A DNA stretch of 55,530 nucleotides from Planctomycetota bacterium. Its GTDB lineage: Bacteria > Planctomycetota > Planctomycetia > Pirellulales > Pirellulaceae. Where the stretch lies: contig JAQBZB010000018.1 in the NCBI GenBank assembly GCA_027622275.1, positions 1 through 55,530 on the forward strand. Direction: 5' to 3'. The position numbers were made by a program, and so were the translations under genes. Position 1 is the stretch's first letter; the number at the start of each line of letters is the position of its first letter. A model generated the notes under the pieces. That model saw nothing but the letters and a program-made list of their open reading frames with translations. It was not told the DNA's origin and did no database searches. Positions 18,226 through 34,493 of the stretch are shown here, piece after piece.

Positions 18226-19548
18226 ATGGCTGAGCGAACCCCCAAGATCGCATACCTGACTGCCGGTGCGGCTGGAATGTATTGTGGCAGTTGCATGCAT
18301 GACAATACGTTGGCCAGCGCGCTAACGCGGTTGGGTGTCGATGTCCAGCTGATCCCGACTTACACGCCGATTCGCACCGACGAGGAAGATGTCAGCATCG
18401 ATCAGGTCTTCTTTGGTGGGATTAACGTCTTTCTCGAACAGCAGGTGCCCGGATACCGCTTCTTGCCAGGCGTCGTTCGGTCATTGCTCGATCGTCCGAG
18501 CCTGATTCGCTGGGCGACGAAGCGAGTATCGTCGACGAGTCCGAAGACGCTTGGAACGCTCACGGTTTCGATGCTGCGAGGCGATCAGGGATATCAAGCG
18601 ACGGAGGTGACGAAGATCTGCGACTGGTTATCCAAGACGGTCCACCCCGATCTCGTCAACTTCAGCAACGTGATGATCGCCGGATGTGTGCCGCATCTCA
18701 AACGGCAACTGAACGTTCCGGTCGTTGTGACGTTGCAAGGAGACGACATCTTTCTCGAGAGCTTGCCGGAGCCGTATAAGTCACAGGCACTGTCGGAGAT
18801 TCGCAAGCTCGTTGAACACGTTGATGCGTTTCTAACGCACAGCCAGTACTACGCGCGTTTCATGTCCGAGTACCTGGGCATCCCGCCGGAGAAGTTTCGC
18901 GTCGTGCCGTTGGGGATCGATACGCGCGACTTCCCGACGCTGGACCACTCAGTCGAAGCGCGGCAAGACGCGCCGAAAACGATTGGGTATCTCGCTCGTC
19001 TGGCACCCGAGAAAGGCTTGCACGTATTGGTTGATGCGTTTATCGAGTTGCGCAATCGCGAAGCGACTCGCGACGCACGGCTGGAGATCGCCGGGTGGCT
19101 CGGCGAAAACAACCGCGCTTACGCAGAAGCTGAATTCGCGAAACTGGGCGCGGCCGGATTAGAGGACCACTATCATTACGCCGGTTCGATCGGCCGGGAA
19201 GAGAAAGTTGCCTTCTTGCATCGGCTCGACGTGTTCTCGGTTCCCACAACCTATCGCGAGCCGAAAGGCTTGTTCGTCTTAGAGGCATTGGCGGCGGGCG
19301 TCCCTGTCGTGTTGCCGTCTCACGGTGCCTTCCCCGAGTTGCTTGAATCGACAGGCGGCGGGCGGCTTGTCACGCCGAACGACCCGATCGCACTCGCCGA
19401 CGAATTGGAGAAAACGCTGCTCGACCGGCCGACCAGTCGTCGCCTTGGACAAGAAGGCGCGAAGGCCGTACACGAGCGCTATAACGCCGATGTTATGGCC
19501 CGAGCGACGCTCGAAGTCCTTTCCGAGTTTTTCCCGACCGGCAAATAG
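18226..19548 (+). CDS. GT4-type glycosyltransferase
   Basis: This 440-residue GT-B fold glycosyltransferase has an N-terminal acceptor-side Rossmann domain starting KIAYLTAGAAGMYCGSC. A hinge near residue 225 (RVVPLGIDTRDFP) leads into the nucleotide-sugar-binding domain (YLARLAPEKGLHVLVDAF, then ERE-like EPKGLFVLEALAAGVPVV with the family-4 E-x7-E pattern). Such enzymes transfer sugars from nucleotide donors to glycans, lipids or small acceptors in the cytoplasm. It has no signal or membrane segment. It lies 140 bp before the PSD1 gene on the same strand. Donor and acceptor cannot be told from sequence. Confidence 0.88.
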   Translation: MAERTPKIAYLTAGAAGMYCGSCMHDNTLASALTRLGVDVQLIPTYTPIRTDEEDVSIDQVFFGGINVFLEQQVPGYRFLPGVVRSLLDRPSLIRWATKRVSSTSPKTLGTLTVSMLRGDQGYQATEVTKICDWLSKTVHPDLVNFSNVMIAGCVPHLKRQLNVPVVVTLQGDDIFLESLPEPYKSQALSEIRKLVEHVDAFLTHSQYYARFMSEYLGIPPEKFRVVPLGIDTRDFPTLDHSVEARQDAPKTIGYLARLAPEKGLHVLVDAFIELRNREATRDARLEIAGWLGENNRAYAEAEFAKLGAAGLEDHYHYAGSIGREEKVAFLHRLDVFSVPTTYREPKGLFVLEALAAGVPVVLPSHGAFPELLESTGGGRLVTPNDPIALADELEKTLLDRPTSRRLGQEGAKAVHERYNADVMARATLEVLSEFFPTGK

Positions 19549-19688
19549 TTCAGATCGAACAGTTGTTGGGGGGGGGACGTGCCAACCGGCGATCTCTAGA
19601 GGCAATTTCGACGATGAATTCTCGCTACGATTCTGTTATCTTGGGGACTTCATCTCACCTCCAACGCCAATGCGTTCCTGCCACAAAT

Positions 19689-21836
19689 ATGATGCGACCT
19701 TCAACGATCTCCATCGCGATCTGCTTCTCCTTGACGCAGCTCACACTGGCCAGCGCGCACGCAGATGACAAGGACTTCTTCGAGAAGAAGATTCGCCCGG
19801 TGCTGGTCGAACGCTGTTTCAAATGCCACTCAGAACGAGCGGAGAGCGTGAAGGGTGGCTTGCTGCTCGATTCACGCGAGGCAAGCCGTCGGGGTGGCGA
19901 TTCCGGAGCGGCGGTAGTGCCGGGCGATATTCAGGCAAGTTTGCTCTTGAGCGCACTGCGTTACGAAAGTTTCGAGATGCCGCCAGACGGCCAGTTGCCG
20001 GATTCGGTCATCGCCGACTTTGAAACGTGGATCAAAGCAGGTGCCCACGATCCGCGAGATGCCCCGACCAGCGAAACGGCTCGCGCGAAAATCGATTGGG
20101 ACGAGGCCAGACGTTTCTGGGCCTTTCAGCCACCGACGTTGCAACCACTGCCGAACGATGTAGCAGTCGACTCGTTTCATAGCCCGATCGACGCATTTGT
20201 TGCAGCGAGATTGCAGGCGGCAACGCTGGCTCCGAATCCCGAGGCTTCACGTCGTGTGCTGTTACGCCGTGTTACCTTCGATTTGATCGGCCTGCCCCCG
20301 ACGCCCGAAGAAGTCGACTCGTTTGTCAACGACGAAGCTCCCGATGCTTACGAGCGGCTCGTCGATCGACTGCTCGCGTCGCCGCAATACGGCGAGCGTT
20401 GGTCGCGGATGTGGCTCGACGTGGCTCGATTTGCCGAGGATCAAGCTCACATCGTCGGCAACGACTCGTCGCTCTGTTATCCGAATGCCTATCTCTATCG
20501 TGATTGGGTGATCAAGGCGATTAACGAAGATCTGCCATACGACCAATTCGTGCGCCGGCAGCTGGCTGCGGACTTGATTGATCCCGACGATAAAGCCAGT
20601 CATGTTGCGTTGGGTTTCATTGGGCTTGGCCCCAAGTATTATCGTCGTAGCGATCTCGAAGTGATGGCCGAGGAGTGGGAAGACCGAGTCGATACGGTCG
20701 CGCGCGGTTTGCTGGGCCTGACGATCGCGTGTGCCAGATGCCACGATCACAAGTACGATCCGATTCCGACCGAGGACTACTATTCGCTGGCGGGTGTCTT
20801 CGCCAGTACCGAGATGTTCAACCGGCCGCTGGACGACAAGCGAGAACGGGAGAAGGACGGCCAGACGAAGAAGGCCGAAGACGCCGTCCACATCGTGCGT
20901 GATACGAACCCACAAGACTTAAACGTCTTCATTCGCGGCGACGTCAAGAAGAAGGGCGAGGTCGTCAGACGGCGGTTTCCGCAGATCTTGTGTTCGGCGG
21001 AGTCGTTGTCCTTGGCGTTTGAAAACGGCAGCGGGCGGTTGGAGCTGGCGGATTCGATCGCCACGCGTGACAACCCGTTGACGGCACGCGTGATCGTGAA
21101 TCGAGTCTGGGGACAGTTCTTTGGCAAGCCGCTCGTCGGCACGCCCAGCAACTTCGGCAGCCTTGGTGAACGACCGACGCACCCGGAACTGCTCGATGAT
21201 TTGGCGGTGCGTTTCATGGACTCCGGCTGGTCGCTGAAATGGCTGCAACGCAAAATCGTCCTGTCGGCAACCTACCGGCAAAGCAGTGACATCGATGCCG
21301 CGAAACAAGCGATCGATCCGGCGAATACGTTGCTGTGGCGAATGCATCGCCGGCGGCTGAGCGTGGAAGCGTGGCGTGATTCGCTGCTATCGGCCGGAGA
21401 TCAGCTGGCGCTGCAAGTCGGCGGTCCGTCAATCGATCCGCAAGACCCGGACGAGCGGCGACGTACGGCGTACAGCCGCATCAGCCGACTTGAGCTGCAT
21501 GCGATGTTGGCGTTGTTCGATTTTCCTGATCCGAATGTTCACAGTCCCAAGCGAAATGAAACCACAACGCCGTTGCAAAAGCTGTTCGTGCTGAATAGCC
21601 CGTTTATGGTGCGACAAGCCGAGTCGTTCGCGAGGCGGGTTACCGAGGCCGCGACCGAAGACAGCGGACGCATCGGCTGCGCTTATCAAATCGCTTTCGG
21701 CCGCGACCCCAGCAGCGATGAACTCGCGATTGGGTTGACGTTTCTTGACGGTTGTGATGAAGCCGAGGAACAGGCACGCTGGACGCAGTACGCGCAGATA
21801 ATAATGGCCTCGAACGAGATGTTGATGGTGGATTAG
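19689..21836 (+). CDS. PSD1 cytochrome-c-like DUF1549/DUF1553 protein
   Basis: This 715-residue protein has a signal peptide (MMRPSTISIAICFSLTQL, cleavage near ASAHA). One planctomycete-type CxxCH motif (CFKCH, Cys43/Cys46/His47) follows. The DUF1549 block has RRVTFDLIGLPPTPEE and MWLDVARFAEDQAH, plus CARCHDHKYDPI (a second CxxCH). DUF1553 has NPLTARVIVNRVWGQFFGKP and ATYRQSSDI. The start at 19689 was chosen for its signal peptide; a frame from 19563 is longer but not credible. It lacks the long middle insertion of the other PSD1 gene here (1029 residues). The DUF1501 gene follows 10 bp downstream, the standard planctomycete pair. The role in exported polymer or sulfated-glycan turnover is often suggested but unproven. 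Confidence 0.88.
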   Translation: MMRPSTISIAICFSLTQLTLASAHADDKDFFEKKIRPVLVERCFKCHSERAESVKGGLLLDSREASRRGGDSGAAVVPGDIQASLLLSALRYESFEMPPDGQLPDSVIADFETWIKAGAHDPRDAPTSETARAKIDWDEARRFWAFQPPTLQPLPNDVAVDSFHSPIDAFVAARLQAATLAPNPEASRRVLLRRVTFDLIGLPPTPEEVDSFVNDEAPDAYERLVDRLLASPQYGERWSRMWLDVARFAEDQAHIVGNDSSLCYPNAYLYRDWVIKAINEDLPYDQFVRRQLAADLIDPDDKASHVALGFIGLGPKYYRRSDLEVMAEEWEDRVDTVARGLLGLTIACARCHDHKYDPIPTEDYYSLAGVFASTEMFNRPLDDKREREKDGQTKKAEDAVHIVRDTNPQDLNVFIRGDVKKKGEVVRRRFPQILCSAESLSLAFENGSGRLELADSIATRDNPLTARVIVNRVWGQFFGKPLVGTPSNFGSLGERPTHPELLDDLAVRFMDSGWSLKWLQRKIVLSATYRQSSDIDAAKQAIDPANTLLWRMHRRRLSVEAWRDSLLSAGDQLALQVGGPSIDPQDPDERRRTAYSRISRLELHAMLALFDFPDPNVHSPKRNETTTPLQKLFVLNSPFMVRQAESFARRVTEAATEDSGRIGCAYQIAFGRDPSSDELAIGLTFLDGCDEAEEQARWTQYAQIIMASNEMLMVD

Positions 21837-21846
21837 GAACCAACGA

Positions 21847-23232
21847 ATGCTTAATCGACGACAGATGTTGCAACAAGCGAGTGCCGGGTTCGGCATGGTC
21901 GGATTGGCCGGTGCGTTGAACGGCCTGCAAGCTGTTGAGGCCACGCCCGTGGTGCCGCATTTCACGCCCAAAGCCAAGCGAGTCATTTTTCTGTTTATGA
22001 ATGGCGCGCCTTCGCACGTCGACACATTCGACCCGAAACCGGCGTTGGCCAGGTACGAAGGCTCGCAGCCGACGGGCGAGTTGTATCGGAAGAACGACGG
22101 CAGCGGCTACATGCCGTCCCCGTTCAAGTTCCGCGCGCATGGCGAGAGCGGCGTCGTGCTGAGCGAGCTGCTGCCGAATCTAGCAACGCACGCGGACGAC
22201 CTCTGCGTGCTGCGGTCGATGCACACCAATGTGCCCAACCACGAGCCGGGATTGCTGGTGATGAACTCCGGCAATCAGCAACCGATTCGCCCGAGTCTTG
22301 GCTCGTGGTGTTCTTACGGCCTCGGCACGGAGAACGAAAACCTCCCCGGCTTCGTCGTGTTGTGTCCGGGATTGCCGGTGGTCGGGCCGCAACTGTGGTC
22401 GAGTTCGTTCCTGCCGGGCCAATATCAAGGCATGTCGGTCGACACCAGCGACATGCATGTCGACAAGCTGGTTGCCAACCTGAATCATCCGAATCTGACG
22501 CGGGCTCAGCAGCAGCGGCAATTGGAGTTCCTCGGCCGGTTGAATCAACTGCATCGCGAGCAGCGCGCGGGCGAAGCGGCGCTCGATGCTCAGATCCGCG
22601 CAATGGAACTGGCGTTCAACATGCAGCGTGAGGCCAGTGCGGCGTTCGACGTCAGCCGCGAACCCGCTACGATCCGCGAAATGTACGGCCAGACCACCTT
22701 CGGCCAAAGTTGTTTGCTGGCGCGACGGCTGTGTGAGAACGGCGTCCGCTTTGTGCAAGTCTACTACGTCGCCAAAAACGAAAAACAGCCGTGGGACACA
22801 CACGCCGACAACAACAAGCGTCATCGCGACCTGTGCGCCGACAGCGATCGCGCGACCGCCGCGCTGCTGACCGACCTGAAGGCTCGCGGGATGCTAGAGG
22901 ACACGCTCGTCATCTGGGGTGGCGAGTTTGGCCGGACGCCCTACGCACAGCTCGACAAGAAGAAGGAGTACGCCAAGGCCGGTCGCGACCATCATCACAC
23001 CGGCTTCTCGATGTTCCTGGCTGGTGGCGGCGTGCGGGGAGGCATGATGTACGGCAGCACCGACGAATTCGGCATGAACGCCGTCGAGAACCGCATCCAC
23101 GTCCACGACCTTCACGCCACGATCCTGCATCTCATGGGCATCGATCACAAGCGGCTCACCTATCGCTACTCCGGCCGCGACTTCCGCCTGACCGACGTCC
23201 ACGGCGAAGTCGTTCATGGGATTGTCTCGTAA
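21847..23232 (+). CDS. DUF1501 family protein, partner of the PSD1 gene
   Basis: This 461-residue protein begins with an atypical Tat-like leader (MLNRRQMLQQASAGFGMVG). DUF1501 blocks follow: [66 protein letters not shown] and GRDHHHTGFS, then VHDLHATILHLMGIDHKRL at the end. Tight spacing to the PSD1 gene (10 bp) indicates one transcript. Exported location is inferred from the leader. Confidence 0.9.
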   Translation: MLNRRQMLQQASAGFGMVGLAGALNGLQAVEATPVVPHFTPKAKRVIFLFMNGAPSHVDTFDPKPALARYEGSQPTGELYRKNDGSGYMPSPFKFRAHGESGVVLSELLPNLATHADDLCVLRSMHTNVPNHEPGLLVMNSGNQQPIRPSLGSWCSYGLGTENENLPGFVVLCPGLPVVGPQLWSSSFLPGQYQGMSVDTSDMHVDKLVANLNHPNLTRAQQQRQLEFLGRLNQLHREQRAGEAALDAQIRAMELAFNMQREASAAFDVSREPATIREMYGQTTFGQSCLLARRLCENGVRFVQVYYVAKNEKQPWDTHADNNKRHRDLCADSDRATAALLTDLKARGMLEDTLVIWGGEFGRTPYAQLDKKKEYAKAGRDHHHTGFSMFLAGGGVRGGMMYGSTDEFGMNAVENRIHVHDLHATILHLMGIDHKRLTYRYSGRDFRLTDVHGEVVHGIVS

Positions 23233-23247
23233 GACGCCGAGGCCCAC

Positions 23248-23610
23248 CTACACGACCTCGATTTCGCCGGTCCGATAGCTGATGGAAAGATCGTGGCCCC
23301 ACAATAAACCCACGCCGAGCAGCGGATACTTGCCGTCGTTCGCAACCACTTCCAGTTGTCGTGGTTCTCCAAACCAATCGATCAGACACGTGTGTGTCGT
23401 TAGCGTAACCTCTGATCCATCGGCAAGAATCGCTTTGGCGGTTCCCGAATGAGGCAACTCAGGATCATCAATCTGCTGCTGTGGCAGCACCAGGTCGCCG
23501 TTAAAACCCGTATCAATCCACGCTTGAATTTCACGTGTGGCAGCCGCTTCTGACGATCGAACAGACACGGTGACAAGAGCACGGCCACTGTTGTCAACTT
23601 GGCCCTTCAT
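23248..23610 (-). CDS. Retropepsin-like (clan AA) aspartic protease
   Basis: This 120-residue single-domain protein has the clan AA catalytic motif WIDTGFNGD (Asp33-Thr-Gly). A later hydrophobic-Gly pair, LLGVGLLWG (about residues 96-104), matches the second retropepsin signature. Such proteins act as homodimers. Its start ATG overlaps the stop of the upstream small gene by four bases (23607-23610), so the two are translationally coupled. It ends 15 bp from the DUF1501 stop, converging with it. The substrate is unknown. Confidence 0.8.
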   Translation of the reverse strand: MKGQVDNSGRALVTVSVRSSEAAATREIQAWIDTGFNGDLVLPQQQIDDPELPHSGTAKAILADGSEVTLTTHTCLIDWFGEPRQLEVVANDGKYPLLGVGLLWGHDLSISYRTGEIEVV

Positions 23611-23858
23611 CGAATCTGCATTCCAAAATGAAGCGCTGCCTTGTGACCAACTCGCATCGCGTGTGCCAGTCGGTCAGGATGTGATCGTCGCGCCGCTCCG
23701 ATCGCCTCGCTCATTGTCTTGCCCAAGAAGTAATCACCTGATTCGGGCTCGATCGCCACAAACTCATCGACGTGTTCGGGTTCCAACGCCGCTCGTAGTT
23801 TGGTGACGTATACCGCTTCTGCCCTGCGCACGAAATCGTCCATTTCGGCTTTGGTCAT
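23607..23858 (-). CDS. Small unknown protein coupled to the retropepsin gene
   Basis: This 83-residue protein starts MTKAEMDDFVRRAE and contains EPEHVDEFVAIEPESGDYFL followed by an alpha-helical EAIGAARRSHPDRL. I recall similar small proteins next to clan AA protease genes in cyanobacteria and planctomycetes, but cannot name a family. The ATG at 23858 was chosen because the longer frame to 24173 reads through a palindromic repeat and the end of uvrA. The ATGA overlap with the protease gene suggests the two products work together, perhaps as regulator and protease (inference). Confidence 0.7.
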   Translation of the reverse strand: MTKAEMDDFVRRAEAVYVTKLRAALEPEHVDEFVAIEPESGDYFLGKTMSEAIGAARRSHPDRLAHAMRVGHKAALHFGMQIR

Positions 23859-23940
23859 TGCTGGTCTCCTACGACTGGTCATCACGATCCAGTGTACTCG
23901 CCGCCGCCCTCGTGCGGCAACACCGTGGGTTTCGCCAAGT

Positions 23941-23997
23941 ACGTGGCCTTTCGCTCCGCGAAAGGAACGATTCTGTTCGCGGAGCGAACAGCCACGT
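23941..23997. repeat. Long inverted repeat, family A copy 1
   Basis: ACGTGGC then TTCGCTCCGCGAA pairs with TTCGCGGAGCGAA then GCCACGT around a short loop. Related copies are at 42361-42414 and 52501-52550. It lies between the small gene and the 3' end of uvrA and could fold in RNA of either strand. Confidence 0.9.
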
Positions 23998-24001
23998 GCA
24001 A

Positions 24002-24018
24002 GGTGGGCACAGCCCACC
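24002..24018. repeat. Short palindrome at the uvrA stop
   Basis: GGTGGGC-ACA-GCCCACC abuts the uvrA TAG stop codon at 24019-24021. A 7-bp stem with a 3-base loop might aid termination, though no T-run follows. Confidence 0.6.
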
Positions 24019-31215
<7,197 letters not shown>

Positions 31216-31333
31216 TTCTTGCGTTGTTCGTGCGATTCCGTTCGGGTAAAGCGAACTCGCCATTCTAGGGCACAAACGCGAAATCGGATACCGTCTGAGT
31301 GCGGTGGTTAGAGTCCAAATTGTTGGTTGCCAG

Positions 31334-31403
31334 TACAAGTACGACGCGCCAGCGAGTGAGTCACAACCGTCGATAACCCACTCGCTTGCGCGTCGTGCTT
31401 GTA
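31334..31403. repeat. Long inverted repeat, family B
   Basis: Arm TACAAGTACGACGCG... (31334-31358) matches the inverted arm 31379-31403 at 23 of 25 positions, one difference being a G-U-compatible change. It lies upstream of uvrA and before the Uma2 remnant. The 268-bp gap 31216-31483 otherwise shows no gene and should hold the uvrA promoter. Confidence 0.9.
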
Positions 31404-31483
31404 TTCACCACCGATCGAGTCCAGCGGTGCGGTGCGTCTGGGTGTGTATTGATGCGGTTTGCGGGCAAGACTAGACTGAATTC

Positions 31484-31726
31484 GTGAGCGCTGTGCAAAG
31501 ACCTGAGCCGATCTCCGTCAAGGATTATCTGGCCGGAGAACTCGCGTCGGCAACGAAGCATGAGTACGTCGGGGGCGTCATCTGTGCGAGGGCGGGAACG
31601 AGCAACTCGCACAATGACGAAGGCGAGAAACGAGACGCTCATTTGACGATCCCGTCGCTGGTTGCGTACTTGTTGGTCGATCAGGACTCACCAACCGTCG
31701 TCGTTCATCGCCGTAGCGAGCAGGGT
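31484..31726 (+). pseudogene. Uma2 family endonuclease remnant with internal deletion
   Basis: The frame starts GTG at 31484 with the typical Uma2 (DUF820) opening, EPISVKDYLAGELASATKHE, then YVGGV and ASNSHN-like TSNSHN. It jumps straight to a C-terminal Uma2 block (HLTIPSLVAYLLVDQDSPTV). Roughly 60 or more central residues, including the usual D-x-E-V nuclease core, are gone. Homology ends near 31726 and the frame runs on as nonsense. The product would be inactive. Confidence 0.7.
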
Positions 31727-31744
31727 TTTTTTGGATCTAAAGGG

Positions 31745-31920
31745 GTCAGTTCTGGCAAAGATGTGGCTGCTGCGAGAAAGACGCTGCCGACGAGAAGTCT
31801 CCCCACACCCGTACGCTCAGCGATCGTATCCGCGCAACTCGTGAGCGCGATGCCTGCGCCGATAATGACCGCAACCGAGATGGAAAACTGGATGAGTGCT
31901 ACAAGCATGCGTAATCTCAC
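31745..31920 (-). pseudogene. N-terminal fragment of a Ca2+/Na+ antiporter-like membrane protein
   Basis: The minus strand from GTG 31920 (or ATG 31908) encodes LIQFSISVAVIIGAGIALT, then SCADTIAERTGVGRLLVGS and FLAAATSLPEL. This is the characteristic first helices of CaCA-type cation antiporters, including the GSVFLAAATSLPEL repeat motif. It ends near 31745, where it meets the Uma2 remnant head-on. Only the first of about ten membrane helices is left. Confidence 0.65.
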
Positions 31921-31993
31921 GGAGTGCGGTCCACGGACTGTCGTCCAGTGCTACGATCTGCCGCAGAAGAATCGCCGTCATAAGACGCGATCC

Positions 31994-33616
31994 TCAAGCA
32001 GTTGTCGCTACGGGCATGTCGTCGAAGCATCGGTTTCGGATAGCCTCGAAGACGCTCCGCATCGGCTCGGCCGTGCCGGATGAAGTGTCAACAGCGAGCG
32101 CACGTTGATCCGGCAGGTCCGGTTCTTCAGCCTGTCGTTGTCGTTGGAAGAATTCGGGGCGCGTCTCGGAAAACGAAGTTCCGCCTCGCACACGTGCGTT
32201 GATACGCTGCAAGGCGATCTCGTCTGGACATTGGCAATGTACCACCAGGAACTCGGCATGATGTTGCTTGGCCAAGTCGGCGGCGTCGCTTCGCAAAGAT
32301 GCAGCCAAGTAGGTTCCATCGAGCACGACCGACGTTCCGTTGCTTAGTAGTTTGTCTGCCTGTTCGTGCATCGTTTTGTAAACACGCCAGCGGTTCTCCG
32401 GGCGATAAAGGCCTTCGTTGAATCCGGGATGGTCGCCAGTCGGCCCGAATACAGATCGGCGGACGACATCCGTCTGAAGCAACTCCAACCCAAGTTGCTC
32501 ACTGATTGTCTGGGCGATCGTCGACTTGCCCGTACCTGGCAATCCGTGTACCAAGACGAGCAGTGGTGGTGCCAGGGTTCGGGAGTACCGATCAGCGAGG
32601 CCGAGATACTTGCCGGCCGATTCGAGCAGCCGCGATCTTGCTTCATCGGTGAGTTGCTCCGCTCGCAAGGCCGATACTTTCGCGCGCACACACGCACGGT
32701 AAATTCGATAGAAATCAATCAACTGCCGCGGCGGCGAGTCTCCACTTTGCTCGAAGTATCGCTCGAAGATCGGCTCTGTGATGCCGTCGGCACCTAAGAA
32801 GTCGCATTCCATGGCGAGGAATGCCAGTTCATCCACAACGTCCAGGACGCGGAACTCCTGATTGAACTCGATACAGTCGATGATTCGCGGCGATGGAATG
32901 AAGTAGACGTGTTCCGGACGGAGATCCCCGTGTCCTTCCATGATCCGCCCGTTGCGGACTCGTTCCTCAAGCATGTCCGGCACAAGTTTCAGGACGCGGA
33001 GTTGGGCCGAGTGAACTCGACGGATCTCCGCTTGGTCCAGTTGATGAGTGCCCGCCGCGAGTTCATCGCGATTCGCGATCACATGGCGTTCAATGTTCCG
33101 CCGATAGTCTTCGACCGTCATGGTCAGCGGCGGCACGTTGTTATAAAAGTCCGACAGCGTCTGGGCGAGTTGCTCGATGGTGGCGGGAGAGACTTTCCCT
33201 TCACGAATCAGAACATCCAGAGCGTTCCCGGCCGGCAGCCGCCGCATCTTCACAACCCAATCGACCGGAGTTCCGTGGTGACTGAGGCCGAGTTGCCCTC
33301 TCGCGCTGACCACAACGGGGACGACGCCCAGATACACCCCCGGTGCCAGCCGCCGGTTCAGTTTCACTTCGTTCTCACACGCTTCACGTCGCAGTTCCGC
33401 CGTGCTGAAGTCCAAAAAGTCAAAGCGGACGGGCTTCTTCAGCTTGTACGCGAAACGATCCGTCAGGAAGATCCAGGAGATGTGTGTCTCGATCAGTTCT
33501 ACCGAACCAGTCTTCTCGGAATAGGCGTCGGGCCGCTGAAGCAATGCCACGACCCTTGGTGAATCTTGGAATTCAACGCCTGCGCTGCGGGCGCTTTGCA
33601 CGGTGATCGCAGCCAT
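31994..33616 (-). CDS. APH-like / P-loop kinase fusion protein
   Basis: This 540-residue two-domain protein belongs to the bifunctional aminoglycoside phosphotransferase/AAA_33 kinase type found widely in proteobacteria and planctomycetes. Residues about 1-330 resemble an aminoglycoside-phosphotransferase fold with catalytic-loop-like EGHGDLRPEHVYF and metal-site-like IDCIEFNQEFRVLDV. Residues about 350-520 are a P-loop kinase with Walker A HGLPGTGKST and LLQTDVVRR, resembling zeta-toxin and gluconate-kinase relatives. The substrate is unknown. No signal peptide is seen. It is transcribed alone. The 195-bp gap to pcm holds nothing I can name. Confidence 0.82.
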   Translation of the reverse strand: MAAITVQSARSAGVEFQDSPRVVALLQRPDAYSEKTGSVELIETHISWIFLTDRFAYKLKKPVRFDFLDFSTAELRREACENEVKLNRRLAPGVYLGVVPVVVSARGQLGLSHHGTPVDWVVKMRRLPAGNALDVLIREGKVSPATIEQLAQTLSDFYNNVPPLTMTVEDYRRNIERHVIANRDELAAGTHQLDQAEIRRVHSAQLRVLKLVPDMLEERVRNGRIMEGHGDLRPEHVYFIPSPRIIDCIEFNQEFRVLDVVDELAFLAMECDFLGADGITEPIFERYFEQSGDSPPRQLIDFYRIYRACVRAKVSALRAEQLTDEARSRLLESAGKYLGLADRYSRTLAPPLLVLVHGLPGTGKSTIAQTISEQLGLELLQTDVVRRSVFGPTGDHPGFNEGLYRPENRWRVYKTMHEQADKLLSNGTSVVLDGTYLAASLRSDAADLAKQHHAEFLVVHCQCPDEIALQRINARVRGGTSFSETRPEFFQRQRQAEEPDLPDQRALAVDTSSGTAEPMRSVFEAIRNRCFDDMPVATTA

Positions 33617-33811
33617 ACGCTTGCTCCTTCATCGATTGCCAAGCAGCTTTGTTTCTCCTCTCTCTCGAAACAAAGCCATCCGCGGAGAGTGGTTGCGTTG
33701 AAGCGATCCGCGGTGTTCTTCCTAACTCGCACCAACTCGGTGCCATGAACAATCGGTCGCAAACGTCGTGCCACTCACTACCGGCTGTCAAATCGCAATG
33801 ACGATCGCAGA

Positions 33812-34474
33812 CTACGCCGGGTGCCAGCCTGCTTTGCCAATCAGGGGTACAAACGCGAACGCGCCCAGGTCATCCATCGACAACGCGTTACGCCCGCGGC
33901 GGAAGCGGTACAGCTGCTGGTTCCTTTCTGATCGCCCGATGGGAATCACGATGCGGCCTCCCTCGACAAGCTGTTCGCTGTAAGCCGGAGGCAACGTGGC
34001 GGCACCAGCCGTGACGACGATGGCATCGAAGGCCGCCTGATCCGCCAAGCCGAGAGTGCCGTCGCCGATGTGGACATGAACGTTGGAGAAACCTAGCCGT
34101 TTCAGCGTCTCGGTAGCTCGCGCGGCGAGAGCCGGAAGCCGCTCGATCGTGTGGACTTCGGCACCAAGATGGGAAAGTACCGCCGCACCGTATCCCGATC
34201 CGGTGCCGACTTCGAGGATCTTCTCAGCGCCGCGAAGCTGGGCTGCTTCCGCCATGTAGGCGACGGTAAACGGCTGCGAAATCGTTTGCCCAGCACCGAT
34301 CGGTTGTGGCGAATCCGCGTAAACCTCCGCTTTCGATACTTCCGGCACGAACGCCTCGCGTGGCACGGCCAGCATCGCGGCAAGCACGCGCGGATCGCGA
34401 ATGCCGCGCGCGCGAAGCTGTGCGTTGACCATCCGTTGCCGGAGCCTTGCGAATTCGTCCGTCGCGTGTGTCAC
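33812..34474 (-). CDS. pcm: Protein-L-isoaspartate O-methyltransferase
   Basis: This 220-residue enzyme methylates isoaspartyl residues in damaged proteins using AdoMet, starting their repair. Family signatures are clear: VPREAFVPE, the IGAGQTISQPFTVAYM block (residues about 58-73), motif I ILEVGTGSGYGAAVLSHL and the motif-II-like GDGTLGLADQAAFDAIVVTA. Length fits the family. It is transcribed toward the kinase fusion gene, with a cytochrome-c gene remnant 20 bp upstream on the same strand. Confidence 0.95.
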   Translation of the reverse strand: MTHATDEFARLRQRMVNAQLRARGIRDPRVLAAMLAVPREAFVPEVSKAEVYADSPQPIGAGQTISQPFTVAYMAEAAQLRGAEKILEVGTGSGYGAAVLSHLGAEVHTIERLPALAARATETLKRLGFSNVHVHIGDGTLGLADQAAFDAIVVTAGAATLPPAYSEQLVEGGRIVIPIGRSERNQQLYRFRRGRNALSMDDLGAFAFVPLIGKAGWHPA

Positions 34475-34493
34475 CGTTAGCGTGTCCTGAAAG

